From the NCBI GenBank assembly GCA_964653285.1, contig CAZZEX010000100.1:1-18272 (forward strand): a stretch of 18,272 nt of DNA. Reading direction: 5' to 3'. The DNA is from CAZZEX01 sp964653285. Lineage in GTDB: Bacteria; Chloroflexota; Anaerolineae; B4-G1. The notes under the pieces are model-generated. The model searched no databases. It was not told the DNA's origin and saw only the letters and a program-made list of their open reading frames with translations. A program made the position numbers and the translations under genes. Numbering within the stretch: the stretch's first letter is position 1; each line of letters starts with the position of its first letter. Shown here in pieces: positions 1 through 8,055 of this stretch.

Positions 1-52
1 GGCCCTATTTTACCTCAAGAGGAGCATCTATCAAAATCCATGTGTTCAAGTA

Positions 53-224
53 CTAAGTAGGTCACAGAAAGTTTGTCACACTTTTGCTGGAGGCTATGTT
101 CCTATCAACTGAGCCCAGACAAGGCCTTTTGACCTAATTTGGGCCGGAATTTGCCCACTTTGGCGTATTTTCGGCCTTGCCACACTGCCGAGAAAGTGAA
201 AGGAACTTTCTACTACCTACTTAG
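53..224. mobile_element. small inverted-repeat (MITE-like) element, 172 bp
   Basis: The ends form an imperfect terminal inverted repeat. CTAAGTAGGT at 53-62 is matched by its exact complement at 215-224. After a 3-base mismatch, AGAAAGTT (66-73) is matched again at the same spacing on the other side, so 18 of the outer 21 bases pair. No transposase fits in the 172 bp. The right end lies inside the aminotransferase reading frame and supplies its stop codon, which is what an insertion would do. No target-site duplication is clear, and the flank at 1-52 does not continue the aminotransferase, so further rearrangement or a larger original element is likely. I cannot assign an IS family. Nothing gene-like is visible in 1-52. 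Confidence 0.45.
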
Positions 225-407
225 ATAAAGCGCCCAACTCTGCGATGTGCAGTCGATGTAGCTACGCCCGTCATAGTCCATGATCCTGACGCCCCTGGCC
301 TTGACTAACGTTGGGCCGGGCGTGCCACCTCCCAACATCAGGTGGCGTTGACATTCCCGAATATCGTCAACAGAAAGCCCCATGATTCTCTCGAGTATCG
401 GATCCAA
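213..407 (-). pseudogene. class III aminotransferase, N-terminal fragment
   Basis: The 64 codons encode only the start of a PLP-dependent class III (omega) aminotransferase, normally about 430-460 residues. The recognisable part is the region where such enzymes read roughly 'G.RI.DYDGR.YIDCTSQSWALYLG': here GVRIMDYDGRSYIDC followed by TSQSWALYL. The start is TTG at 405-407, chosen because a strong ribosome site (TAGGAGG) sits 6 bases upstream. The frame ends in codons donated by the inverted-repeat element at 53-224 (CTA AGT AGG TAG), so the gene is truncated and the PLP-lysine region is gone. It begins 28 bp after the stop of the GH106-like gene, so it was the next gene of the same operon. 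It may have handled an amino sugar or amino acid product; that role is inference. Confidence 0.75.
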
Positions 408-435
408 GGCTAGCCTCCTACTTCTAATGACACAA

Positions 436-3400
436 TCACAAGACCGTCTTTACCAGCCAAACACGTCCTATAACCCCTGACAGTACTTCGTGAGCGATTA
501 GTCCCGTGTATGAGTATCGAATCAGCCGCCCAAAACTGTTGGTTACTCGGATAGCCAACTCGTTCGTCCCTGCTCGCAGCATCTCGGTAATGTCGAATGT
601 GTACGGCTGCCACAGCTTTGCCCCAACGCTCCTGCCATTTACTTCAACCTCCGCTACTTGTCGAACGTCTTCGAGTACTAACCAGTACCGTCCCTCGATT
701 TCCGACAACTCGACGATCTTCCGATAAATCGCCGATCCGCAGAAGGCCGGGTACCCTTGTTCTTCCCAAGGACCTAGACCAATCTCTCCCGTCTCTGGCA
801 TCACTGTAAAGCACTCACTGCCATGGCGGAAAGCCCTGAACGAGCCGCGTATGACTGCTGGTTCCACGTAATATGGATCAATGATGTTACCTCGCACGCG
901 CTCAGCATAGTACTTGGATGGACGGCAACGCATGACCACAGTATTTCGTCCCCGGAACACAGCCTCGCGCAACGGGTAGGCCCAGTTACCATCGTCCCAG
1001 ATACTCGTCTCTCGGCCACCGGTCAGAGGAAAGCCATTCACGAACACTTCTCCATAGCCTCGACTGTCCACCACAAGTTCCAGATCTGCCGGGATATGAG
1101 TCGATTCAATTTCCGCCTTCAACCAGAAGTGGGCCAGTTTGTCCGGATTCAGTTCAATCTCTGTTCTCCCCGCCGCAGTTGGGGTCCATATCCCGCCCTT
1201 GCCGTATTGCCAACCCTTATTCATCCCCTCACAGTTCGGATCTGCCTGGATAGAAAAGTCCAGCAGTACCATGTTGGGATTCAACCGCTCGAATTCCCAC
1301 GGTCCGATTAGCAGCTTCCTCTCCAATACTCTCTGCTCAGCGAGAGAGGTTTCCTTTAGGTTTGGTCTCATTGCTCCGTCGCAGCCCACCACGACGAACA
1401 CCGACTCGAATGGCGTTAGCTGCCCTTCCCAATAGCGAATTTCGCCCCTGTCCTGTGTGTCCAACTGCCACTGTTTCCCTGTGTCTGGGTCCCATAACTC
1501 CCACGTACCCTCGAGGCGAGACGATACACAGATTTGTGCGGGTTGTTCCGCCTGGTTCGAGATAAATAGATAGTGGTACGTATCATCTCGCCGGTAGGCG
1601 GAGAGAACATCTCTGGACCCTGGCCCTGCAATTTCTAGGACGGGTGCTTCAATGTGTTCCGCGAGCCAGGCCTCGTATGCTTCACGCCACACGGGGTCTG
1701 GCAAATACTCCACCTGCTCTTGTTCCAGCAACGTGTCTACTGCCTCGGCCACGTTCCAGTGGGGATCTGGCGTTAAGAAAGGCTTTGTCCCTACTATGAG
1801 GACTCTTCCGCCTGCACGCGCGAACGCGATCAGCTTGTTGCACACAGGTCGGTTGAGGGCCGCTACGCCAGGCAAAATCACCGTCGTGAAGGGGAAACCG
1901 CTGACCACAAGCTTGCCTTCCTCAATCTGTGCCTCAGCCAACTCTTCATCGAAAAGGAACTTGTACCCCCTGTGAATGCGGTTAAGGGCGTCACAGGTCT
2001 CAAGGAGGGCCTCCTCCATCATGGGCCACGTCTCTTCTTCGATGGAGCCGGCTAACATCCCACCATATAACACCCACGCGCTGATATTGGGATATAGCAC
2101 ACCCACCTCTTCTACTGAATGTCCCACCGTCGTCATCCAACACACGCGCCCTACGTGCTCCGAAAACCGACCGTAGTAAGGGAACCACGGCGTCGTAAAG
2201 TTCTTGCCCGACACTCGTCGCTTGCGAAAACCTTGAAGGGAGTAGATCAACGTGTTGTCGTTGATCAGGTTCAGCCCCATTCCAGTAAGCCAGTCTACCA
2301 GTCTCTTCATCCGCGCCAAAGACTGATCCCAATCGACGACGCCATATGCCTCAGCTAGGCGTCGACCAGCGTCGGTGTAGTCTGCTACGCTGGAAATCCG
2401 CTTAGCAGTGATGTTGAGAGCGCGTATCCCTGTCTTGTAGAGGCTCTTCCTCCCAGGCGCGTAGACGTCGTATGGCGAAAGCTCACCCAGCAGGTCAATC
2501 CCTGGTGTGACCATAAGCCGCGCTGCTCGATGGATACTCCCGCTGTAACGCATGCTCCACCGGATGTTATCCTCACCGGCAAAGTGCCCGGTGAAATCGG
2601 TCCCGTGCCGAACGCACCAGTCGTTTATCTGCCCAATGAAGTTCTTGGCAAACAGGTCGCTGATTAACCTCCAGTAATCTGAACGCGTGACCTGCCAGTT
2701 CCCCGATTCAATCACCAACTCTGGAAGTCTCTCTTCTAGACTGTAACCATAGCGCTCTCTGAAGATGCTCCAGAGATTCACTGTGTATGGGAAGGTGTTG
2801 GGGCCACCACTAACCATAAGGCCATACAGGCCCGGTTCATCTGCGAAGAATCCGCGCAGCTCCTTGCCCAGATACTCAGTGAACCGCTCTGCGTAAGGCG
2901 CATAGCAGTATTCGATGAACACCCTTACGGCATCCGGATTCATCACATCGAGATATCCAGGCTGATTCCACGTCCATGTGGCCCCTGCGGCAGAGGGCAG
3001 CAATCCTTTCCACCGGGCCGTGCTGAACGCGAGCACCTGTCCCACATCATCTGTATCGTTGTACCAGTGTAACACCGAACCGCCGTCTGCCACTGACGCC
3101 GAGATTCTATCCAGCGGGGTGGTGACGCCGCTGGGCCCCACGAAAAAGGCTCTCACAAATTCGCCCTTGATCGCGATCTCAACATCTTCAAATGGCCCTA
3201 CCTGGCCTATTTTATATTCCAGAATCTTGTACCGGGTCCAGGGATGGTCGCGCAACACCTTGCCACCGCCAACACCACTCGGCCAGTTGAAATCGTCATA
3301 TATCCAGCACTTCATGCCTAATTCGCGACAACGCTGAAGGGTGTAACTCACCATGTCAAAGTACGCGTCAGAGTTGAACTCGACATCGAGACCATAGATG

Positions 3401-3552
3401 GCAAAAATGAAGAACTCGTAAATGCCTTGCTCCCGCATCATCAGGATCTGCTTGTCCATCCCTTCTTCGGTCACGTCACCCGTCCAGGCCCACCAGGGCA
3501 CCGGGCGAAAGTCTTTGGGCGACTCAGCAAACAACCGGCGTATGCTTCCCAT
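436..3552 (-). CDS. large GH106-related glycoside hydrolase (alpha-L-rhamnosidase-like)
   Basis: This 1038-residue protein starts at ATG 3550-3552, chosen over the longer open frame because AGAAAGGAAG lies 5 bases upstream and homology-like sequence starts there. The N-terminal half looks like a TIM barrel related to GH106/alpha-rhamnosidase-type proteins: PWWAWTGDVTEEGMDKQI near residue 20, IYDDFNWPSG near residue 90, and an acidic FADEPGLYG motif near residue 240. A middle region (roughly 540-700) with GGRVLIVGTKP resembles the beta-galactosidase-trimerisation-like module of these enzymes. The C-terminal part carries two jelly-roll sugar-binding segments, the last with VNGRSVGAKLWQPYTFDIT and ending GRVWLVKTVL. 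No signal peptide is visible, so it probably acts in the cytoplasm on an imported oligosaccharide. The gene lies between the MenC-like gene and the broken aminotransferase. Glycosidase class is fairly safe; the sugar it cuts is unknown, since many relatives are uncharacterised. Confidence 0.75.
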   Translation of the reverse strand: MGSIRRLFAESPKDFRPVPWWAWTGDVTEEGMDKQILMMREQGIYEFFIFAIYGLDVEFNSDAYFDMVSYTLQRCRELGMKCWIYDDFNWPSGVGGGKVLRDHPWTRYKILEYKIGQVGPFEDVEIAIKGEFVRAFFVGPSGVTTPLDRISASVADGGSVLHWYNDTDDVGQVLAFSTARWKGLLPSAAGATWTWNQPGYLDVMNPDAVRVFIEYCYAPYAERFTEYLGKELRGFFADEPGLYGLMVSGGPNTFPYTVNLWSIFRERYGYSLEERLPELVIESGNWQVTRSDYWRLISDLFAKNFIGQINDWCVRHGTDFTGHFAGEDNIRWSMRYSGSIHRAARLMVTPGIDLLGELSPYDVYAPGRKSLYKTGIRALNITAKRISSVADYTDAGRRLAEAYGVVDWDQSLARMKRLVDWLTGMGLNLINDNTLIYSLQGFRKRRVSGKNFTTPWFPYYGRFSEHVGRVCWMTTVGHSVEEVGVLYPNISAWVLYGGMLAGSIEEETWPMMEEALLETCDALNRIHRGYKFLFDEELAEAQIEEGKLVVSGFPFTTVILPGVAALNRPVCNKLIAFARAGGRVLIVGTKPFLTPDPHWNVAEAVDTLLEQEQVEYLPDPVWREAYEAWLAEHIEAPVLEIAGPGSRDVLSAYRRDDTYHYLFISNQAEQPAQICVSSRLEGTWELWDPDTGKQWQLDTQDRGEIRYWEGQLTPFESVFVVVGCDGAMRPNLKETSLAEQRVLERKLLIGPWEFERLNPNMVLLDFSIQADPNCEGMNKGWQYGKGGIWTPTAAGRTEIELNPDKLAHFWLKAEIESTHIPADLELVVDSRGYGEVFVNGFPLTGGRETSIWDDGNWAYPLREAVFRGRNTVVMRCRPSKYYAERVRGNIIDPYYVEPAVIRGSFRAFRHGSECFTVMPETGEIGLGPWEEQGYPAFCGSAIYRKIVELSEIEGRYWLVLEDVRQVAEVEVNGRSVGAKLWQPYTFDITEMLRAGTNELAIRVTNSFGRLIRYSYTGLIAHEVLSGVIGRVWLVKTVL

Positions 3553-3850
3553 TCCAGCTTCCTTTCTGATGGGTTGCGCCAGAGCTCGAAGGCCTGGGGT
3601 ATTCGGCCATCCAGGTGATGCCCAGTTCTTCGAGCCTGACCCGCGTAGGGTGACCTTTGGCAACCCGACCGCGTATTGCGTAGTAGTAGGTGTGCAGGAC
3701 AATGGCCATCTCTTCCTTATCCTCAATCTCAATAGGGGCCTCAGTAGCGGCTCGATAGCGGCAACGCCGTTCGAGGAGTCACCACTAAGGGGTCTGAAGA
3801 ACTTGGCCGGCAATTTGTCGCCGACGCTAGTGCCTTCCCGGTGGGGCGCG
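3524..3850 (-). other. possible degraded coding remnant between MenC-like and GH106-like genes
   Basis: The 298 bp between the two genes hold no intact gene. The minus-strand frame ending at 3524 stays open from just after a TGA near 3782 and reads protein-like (EIEDKEEMAIVLHTYYYAIR, then RVRLEELGITWMAEYPRP). Inside it ATG 3707-3709 has AAGGA a few bases upstream and would give a 61-residue peptide that overlaps the GH106-like start by 29 bp. A second frame is open from the MenC-like stop (GDKLPAKFFRPLSG), so the region could be the frameshifted tail of one former gene. I do not recognise the family. A chance open frame is the main alternative. Confidence 0.25.
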
Positions 3851-4957
3851 TCATTCGATCACGGCCATTTCGATCAGGTGTCGTTGCAGTCGTTCCGGAT
3901 GTGGTTCGCACCCGATGCCGGGTTCATCTGTCGCCGTGATCTGAGACGGCCCACTTAAGACGATTTCGGGCTCGGCCAAGTCATGGCGGTAAAAGCGGCT
4001 GCTGGGGAATATATCGGAAGGATACCGGATGTTAGGCAGCGTAGCTAGAGCCAGGTTGTGTGCCTGCCCTACTGCCGACTCGAGCATGCCACCAACCCAG
4101 CACGGGACTCCCGCATCCTGACACAAATCATGAATTGCCAGCGCATTGGTTAGACCACCCACCCGGCAGGGCTTGATATTGACCCATCGGCATGCCTTCA
4201 GCTCGATGGCCTTGCGTGCTTTCTCCAGGGACACAATGCTCTCATCTAGACATACCGGTGTGTGTATGTTCTGCTGCAGCTTGGCATGATCAAACAAATC
4301 GTCGTGTGCCAGGGGTTGCTCAATCATTGCCAGGTCATAGCAATCCAGATGTCGGAACATCGAGATATCGCTCAATGTATAGGCACCGTTGCAATCAACG
4401 TGAATGATCACATCTGGAAACTTCTCTCGGACAGCAGAGAGCATGTTTAGATCCCAGCCCGGGCGGTATTTGAGCTTGATGCGCTTGAATCCAGCCTCCT
4501 GCGTTTTATCAATCTCGACCAGCAGTGCGTCCAGGCTTTCCATCACGCCGATATCTGCTCCCACGTCGACTGCGCTGGTTCTACCACCAACAAGCTTCCA
4601 CAGTGGCTTGCCCTGGCTTCGGGCATACAAATCCCACCAGGCCAAATCCAAACCGCCTTTGGCAAAGTAGTTACCTTTGACCCAAGACAGCAATCCCTGT
4701 AATTGCTTCCCACTAGTGACGTCTTGTCCAATTAACTGAGGAGCTAACCAGTCGCGCACGATGATAAACACACCGCGAGCCCACTCGCTGCTATAAGTAG
4801 GAGCCCGCAAGGGGCTGGATTCTCCCCATCCCTGATTTTCTCCACCTGTCATGCACACGAGGATACTCTCAATGCAGTCGTCCTCGCCGTAAGCGGTGCA
4901 CCACGCGTTCTTGAGGGGCATAGCAACGTGGTAGACTTTGATGGACCGAATCTTCAT
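3851..4957 (-). CDS. menC: o-succinylbenzoate synthase / N-succinylamino acid racemase family (enolase superfamily)
   Basis: This 368-residue protein has the full catalytic set of the muconate-lactonising/OSBS branch of the enolase superfamily. The KxK motif is K161-L-K163 (RIKLKYRPGWD), the metal ligands are D188 (HVDCNGAYT), E213 (MIEQPL) and D238 (CLDESI), the second acid/base lysine is K262 (NIKPCRVGG), and the C-terminal WVGGMLESAVGQAHN loop is typical of MenC/NSAR proteins. These enzymes remove the alpha proton of a carboxylate with two facing lysines and Mg2+. Homologues do either menaquinone ring-acid synthesis or racemisation of N-acylamino acids. No menaquinone gene is nearby; the neighbours are an aldehyde oxidoreductase and glycosidases, so racemase, epimerase or acid-sugar dehydratase activity is at least as likely as true MenC. 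A nested inverted repeat lies just upstream. The symbol is by family only. Confidence 0.8.
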   Translation of the reverse strand: MKIRSIKVYHVAMPLKNAWCTAYGEDDCIESILVCMTGGENQGWGESSPLRAPTYSSEWARGVFIIVRDWLAPQLIGQDVTSGKQLQGLLSWVKGNYFAKGGLDLAWWDLYARSQGKPLWKLVGGRTSAVDVGADIGVMESLDALLVEIDKTQEAGFKRIKLKYRPGWDLNMLSAVREKFPDVIIHVDCNGAYTLSDISMFRHLDCYDLAMIEQPLAHDDLFDHAKLQQNIHTPVCLDESIVSLEKARKAIELKACRWVNIKPCRVGGLTNALAIHDLCQDAGVPCWVGGMLESAVGQAHNLALATLPNIRYPSDIFPSSRFYRHDLAEPEIVLSGPSQITATDEPGIGCEPHPERLQRHLIEMAVIE

Positions 4958-4970
4958 ATTCTCTGAGATT

Positions 4971-5023
4971 CCTATCGTACTCTATACCTGCCTTACCCGT
5001 ACCAGTGGTACACTTACGATAGG
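4971..5023. promoter_or_regulatory. nested inverted repeats upstream of the MenC-like gene
   Basis: CCTATCGTA at 4971-4979 is repeated inverted as TACGATAGG at 5015-5023. Between them GTACCA-G-TGGTAC (4999-5011) is a perfect interrupted palindrome. The inner copy on the minus strand ends about 13 bp before the MenC-like start codon. The arrangement could be a two-site operator or an RNA hairpin that covers the ribosome site. The gap between the oxidoreductase and MenC-like genes (119 bp) is the longest in the downstream half of the locus apart from the 3553-3850 stretch, which leaves room for separate control. Function is inference. Confidence 0.3.
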
Positions 5024-5061
5024 CCAGCACCCATTGTTTCGAAGGCGCAGGGTGTGATCAG

Positions 5062-5073
5062 CACTATATAGTG
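5062..5073. other. 12-bp palindrome directly after the aldehyde oxidoreductase stop
   Basis: CACTATATAGTG is a perfect palindrome that starts three bases past the stop codon of the upstream gene. The wider sequence AGCAC...GTGCT can also pair. No run of T follows on the minus strand, so it is not a convincing intrinsic terminator; it could protect the 3' end of an RNA or be chance. Confidence 0.25.
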
Positions 5074-5076
5074 GTG

Positions 5077-6966
5077 CTATTTCGCAACTCCTGCCACGTG
5101 TGCTGCACGGATATCATCAACAAGGAAATCCAGTTCTAGCTCGTGCAATCGTCGCTCGCTGGGAACAGCCGCATCCTGGCTCCAGTTCATCTCCTCAAGG
5201 TACTCCCGAAGCAACGGTTCAATCTTGACTACCACGCCGGCATTGGGACCGCCATCCAAGGGTGGATGTCCGTACGCGCGCAAGGGTATTTTGGTCTTCA
5301 ACATATTGATGCCTTCGCGTACGTTGAACGCCTGCCGTAAGTTGGCAATTCGTTCGCCACAGAGAAGAACTTCCTCCAAAGAATAGGTATGCCCTGTCAC
5401 TGCACTAAGACACTCGGGCAAGAAATCAACCGTGGTACCCAGGTAGCCGAACAGACAAGCTCCAGAGGCCTGGAACGCGTGAAACAGGTTCCCAAGTGGT
5501 TTCATAAATCTTCCCCGCCCTACCTGATCACCAACTCCCTCACCGAAGCCGGGAAACCCGATGTCCAACCCAACGGGTGCAAGGTAGCAGCATGCTGGAG
5601 TATGCCGCCCAGGTGTGGCGTCGGCCAGGTAGACCAGACCCAAGCCTGGCTCCAGTCGAGGATCGTGCATAGGCAAATCCTGGCCCATCACGTGCATGGC
5701 ATACTCCTCGACCTCAGGTCCGATCTGCTGAACTGCGCGCAAAGAGCCGTCGGCCAACACGGCGCCGAATCCTTGCCGCAATGCCATCTGCTCGACCAGG
5801 CGTGCTGCAGCTTGACCGTCACCCCAGGAAAGCGGGAAGCCAATCTCTTTCTCGCTGATGATTCCGCGCTCGAAGCATTCCATCGCAAAGGCGATGGTCG
5901 CGCCAGCCGAGATTGTGTCCAGCCCGTACCGATTGCAAAGGTCGTTAGACTTGAGAATCGCCTTTAGATCGCTCACCAACTGCATAGACCCAAAGGCGGC
6001 CGCGGTTTCATACTCGGGTTGTGGAACCAGTGAACCGTCCAGATACACTTCCCCCCAACATCCGATGGGACATCCCCAGCAGGTTTGTTTCTTGCGTCCT
6101 GCCTCGTACATCGCAGAGTCGCCAATTCGCTCCACCTCTGGAAAGCTGGCGGGTTCACCGGCCCAGTTCCGAATCGGTGAGTCGGCAGTCTTTACGCAGT
6201 TGACAATCGCTCCCGGCGTGCCCGTCGCCCGGTAAAACTCGGAGAACCCCACACCGCTCTTGATTTGCCCAACGAACTTTTGCCTTGCGGACTTGACGGC
6301 GTCAGCGTCCACAAGCGGCACGGGACACTTGCCGCGAACCACCACTGCCTTGAGACGTTTAGTGCCCATCACTGCACCGACACCCGAGCGCGCTGCAATG
6401 CGGCCCTTTGCGTGAACGATGCCCGAGATCAGAGACAGGCGCTCACCTGCCGGACCGATGCAGGCGACATGGGCGCCCTTCCCATGTTTTGCTCTCAGGC
6501 AGTCTTCTGTCTCAAAGGTATCGAGCCCCCAGAGGTGGCTGGCGTCGAAAAGAGATGCCTCCCCTTCGTCAACAAATAGATAAACCGGCTGCGGCGAGAT
6601 GCCCCGGCAAAACACTGCGTCGTAGCCCGCTGCCTTGAGTCTCTGTCCAAACCAACCCCCGGCATTGGCATCGCCCCATGTGCCCGTGAGGGGGGACTTG
6701 GTCACGACCGTCCAGCGCGCACCCGTTGGGATGGAGCTGCCGGTCAGGGGGCCAGTGATGAAACCAAGCCAGTTCTCTGGTCCTAGCGGGTCGACGCCCC
6801 CGGATTGATGTAGATAGAGAAACTTGGCCCCGATTCCATAGCCGCCAATCAGGTTCGCTGCATCGCTCACAGGCAGGTCCTCAACCTTGACAGTCCGTTC
6901 TGTCAAGTCGACGAGCAGCACCTTCCCCATATAGCCGCTAAGCAGCGCTCCTACGTCTTGTCCCAT
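5077..6966 (-). CDS. tungsten-dependent aldehyde:ferredoxin oxidoreductase family
   Basis: The 629-residue protein matches the usual length of the AOR family, which oxidises aldehydes to carboxylic acids with a tungsten bis-pyranopterin and one [4Fe-4S] cluster, passing electrons to ferredoxin. The start is ATG 6964-6966 because AAGGAG lies 7 bases upstream; an upstream in-frame ATG at 7015-7017 lacks that support. The N-terminal cofactor domain has GYMGKVLLVDL, TGPLTGSSIPTGARWTVVTKSP and the GDANAGGWFG loop. The cluster ligands are CWGCPIGC near residues 296-303, with the fourth Cys likely in SGACLFG near residue 500. CNRYGLDTIS is the family's pterin-proximal motif. It is cytoplasmic. Placed directly after an aldolase-family gene, it would suit oxidation of the aldehyde released by aldol cleavage. 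Substrate range within AOR families (AOR, FOR, GOR and others) cannot be told. Confidence 0.9.
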   Translation of the reverse strand: MGQDVGALLSGYMGKVLLVDLTERTVKVEDLPVSDAANLIGGYGIGAKFLYLHQSGGVDPLGPENWLGFITGPLTGSSIPTGARWTVVTKSPLTGTWGDANAGGWFGQRLKAAGYDAVFCRGISPQPVYLFVDEGEASLFDASHLWGLDTFETEDCLRAKHGKGAHVACIGPAGERLSLISGIVHAKGRIAARSGVGAVMGTKRLKAVVVRGKCPVPLVDADAVKSARQKFVGQIKSGVGFSEFYRATGTPGAIVNCVKTADSPIRNWAGEPASFPEVERIGDSAMYEAGRKKQTCWGCPIGCWGEVYLDGSLVPQPEYETAAAFGSMQLVSDLKAILKSNDLCNRYGLDTISAGATIAFAMECFERGIISEKEIGFPLSWGDGQAAARLVEQMALRQGFGAVLADGSLRAVQQIGPEVEEYAMHVMGQDLPMHDPRLEPGLGLVYLADATPGRHTPACCYLAPVGLDIGFPGFGEGVGDQVGRGRFMKPLGNLFHAFQASGACLFGYLGTTVDFLPECLSAVTGHTYSLEEVLLCGERIANLRQAFNVREGINMLKTKIPLRAYGHPPLDGGPNAGVVVKIEPLLREYLEEMNWSQDAAVPSERRLHELELDFLVDDIRAAHVAGVAK

Positions 6967-7047
6967 GACTCTGCTCCTTATTCCGGTGTCAAGACAAAGA
7001 CTTGATATCTCTCCCAACCATCCATGGTAATAGAACAGGAATCTGTG

Positions 7048-7989
7048 CTAGGGTAGAAGACCCACCTCAAACATTGCCTGCCTGAGATGTCCTCTTTGTT
7101 CCGTTGTCAACTGCGCGTTGGGCGGACGCATGGGACTGGCCGGCAGACCCCTCAATGCCATGGATGCCTTGATCGCTGCTACCCAGTCCATGTCCATCCA
7201 CGCCGTCCAGTATGGTGTCAGGACATCGTTGATCAGCTTTCTTGCGTCTGCTAACTGGCCTTTGTGGAGATGATTCCACACCCGAACTTCGACTTCCGGC
7301 GCGTACTGTGCCATCCCAGCGATGTTGGCCGGCACCCCATATTCATAGGAGAATAGCCATGCCTCCGGCCCCCAGTCGCCGATGATTGCCAGCCGGTCCT
7401 TTGTCTTGCCAACCACCTTGTGGGAATAGAACCGATCGCCGCCCTCCAGCTTCATGCCTACCACGTTGTCAATGTCTGCCAGGCGGTCCATCAATGAAAC
7501 GGAGAGAGGAGCGCCTGACCCCCTCCAGCCAGCCATGTTGCGTTCGTGGATAAGCAGACCGATGTCAGTAGCTCGGCCAATGGCCTCGAAATGTCTGTAG
7601 AAGGCAGCATCGTGGAGAGCAGGGGTGTAATCAGTGTAGAGAACCGGCAGTACAACAAGACAGCCATCGGCGCCCACGTCCTGGGCATATTTGACGAACT
7701 CTATCGCCCGGCCAGTCCACCAGTCAAATGTGCTGGTGAGCACAGGGACGCGGCCGGCCGCGGCCTCGACAACATTCCTGGTCACTGCCTTGATCTCTTC
7801 GTAGGTCAGGTAGGGTAACTCGGATATCCCCCTGCTTATCATCAGGACATTGATCCCATTGGCTATGAGATACTCCACGTGGGTCCGCATCCCGCTGTGG
7901 TTGATGGAATAGTCGTCATTGAACAGGGTTGGTAACCCTGCCACAACACCCGCAATTTTCTCTTTCAGTTCCTGTGGTTTGCAAGCCAT
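7048..7989 (-). CDS. DHDPS/N-acetylneuraminate lyase family protein (second copy, Tyr replaced)
   Basis: This 313-residue protein has the DapA/NanA (beta/alpha)8 fold of class I pyruvate aldolases. The Schiff-base lysine is K180 in VVGMKLEGGD. The usual active-site tyrosine (YN.P-type motif, Tyr133 in E. coli DapA) aligns with H148 in IGLLIHERNMAG, and the GxxGE-type substrate loop reads SRGISELPYLT. The chemistry may therefore differ from true DapA or NanA. A GAGAGG ribosome site lies 8 bases before the ATG. The gene sits between the BNR-repeat enzyme and the aldehyde oxidoreductase, with 66 and 81 bp gaps. A role in cleaving a 2-keto-3-deoxy sugar acid to pyruvate and an aldehyde is inferred from the neighbours. 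Lysine biosynthesis is unlikely. Confidence 0.85.
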   Translation of the reverse strand: MACKPQELKEKIAGVVAGLPTLFNDDYSINHSGMRTHVEYLIANGINVLMISRGISELPYLTYEEIKAVTRNVVEAAAGRVPVLTSTFDWWTGRAIEFVKYAQDVGADGCLVVLPVLYTDYTPALHDAAFYRHFEAIGRATDIGLLIHERNMAGWRGSGAPLSVSLMDRLADIDNVVGMKLEGGDRFYSHKVVGKTKDRLAIIGDWGPEAWLFSYEYGVPANIAGMAQYAPEVEVRVWNHLHKGQLADARKLINDVLTPYWTAWMDMDWVAAIKASMALRGLPASPMRPPNAQLTTEQRGHLRQAMFEVGLLP

Positions 7990-8055
7990 CTGTCAATCCT
8001 CTCGTTTTTGGCAACTAGGCTTGTTGACTACACTGAGGTTCTACAAGCGGCTCGA

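Noticed and set aside
823..1311. 162-codon plus-strand open frame opposite the GH106-like gene
   Set aside because: Antisense shadow of a clear coding frame; no ribosome site and no family features.
3553..3813. Upstream extension of the GH106-like reading frame (87 extra residues)
   Set aside because: Basic, low-complexity translation unlike the family; the internal ATG at 3552 has a good ribosome site and starts where family-like sequence begins.
6967..7017. Longer start for the aldehyde oxidoreductase
   Set aside because: ATG 6966 has AAGGAG at 7 bases; the additional 17 residues are not typical of the AOR N-terminus.
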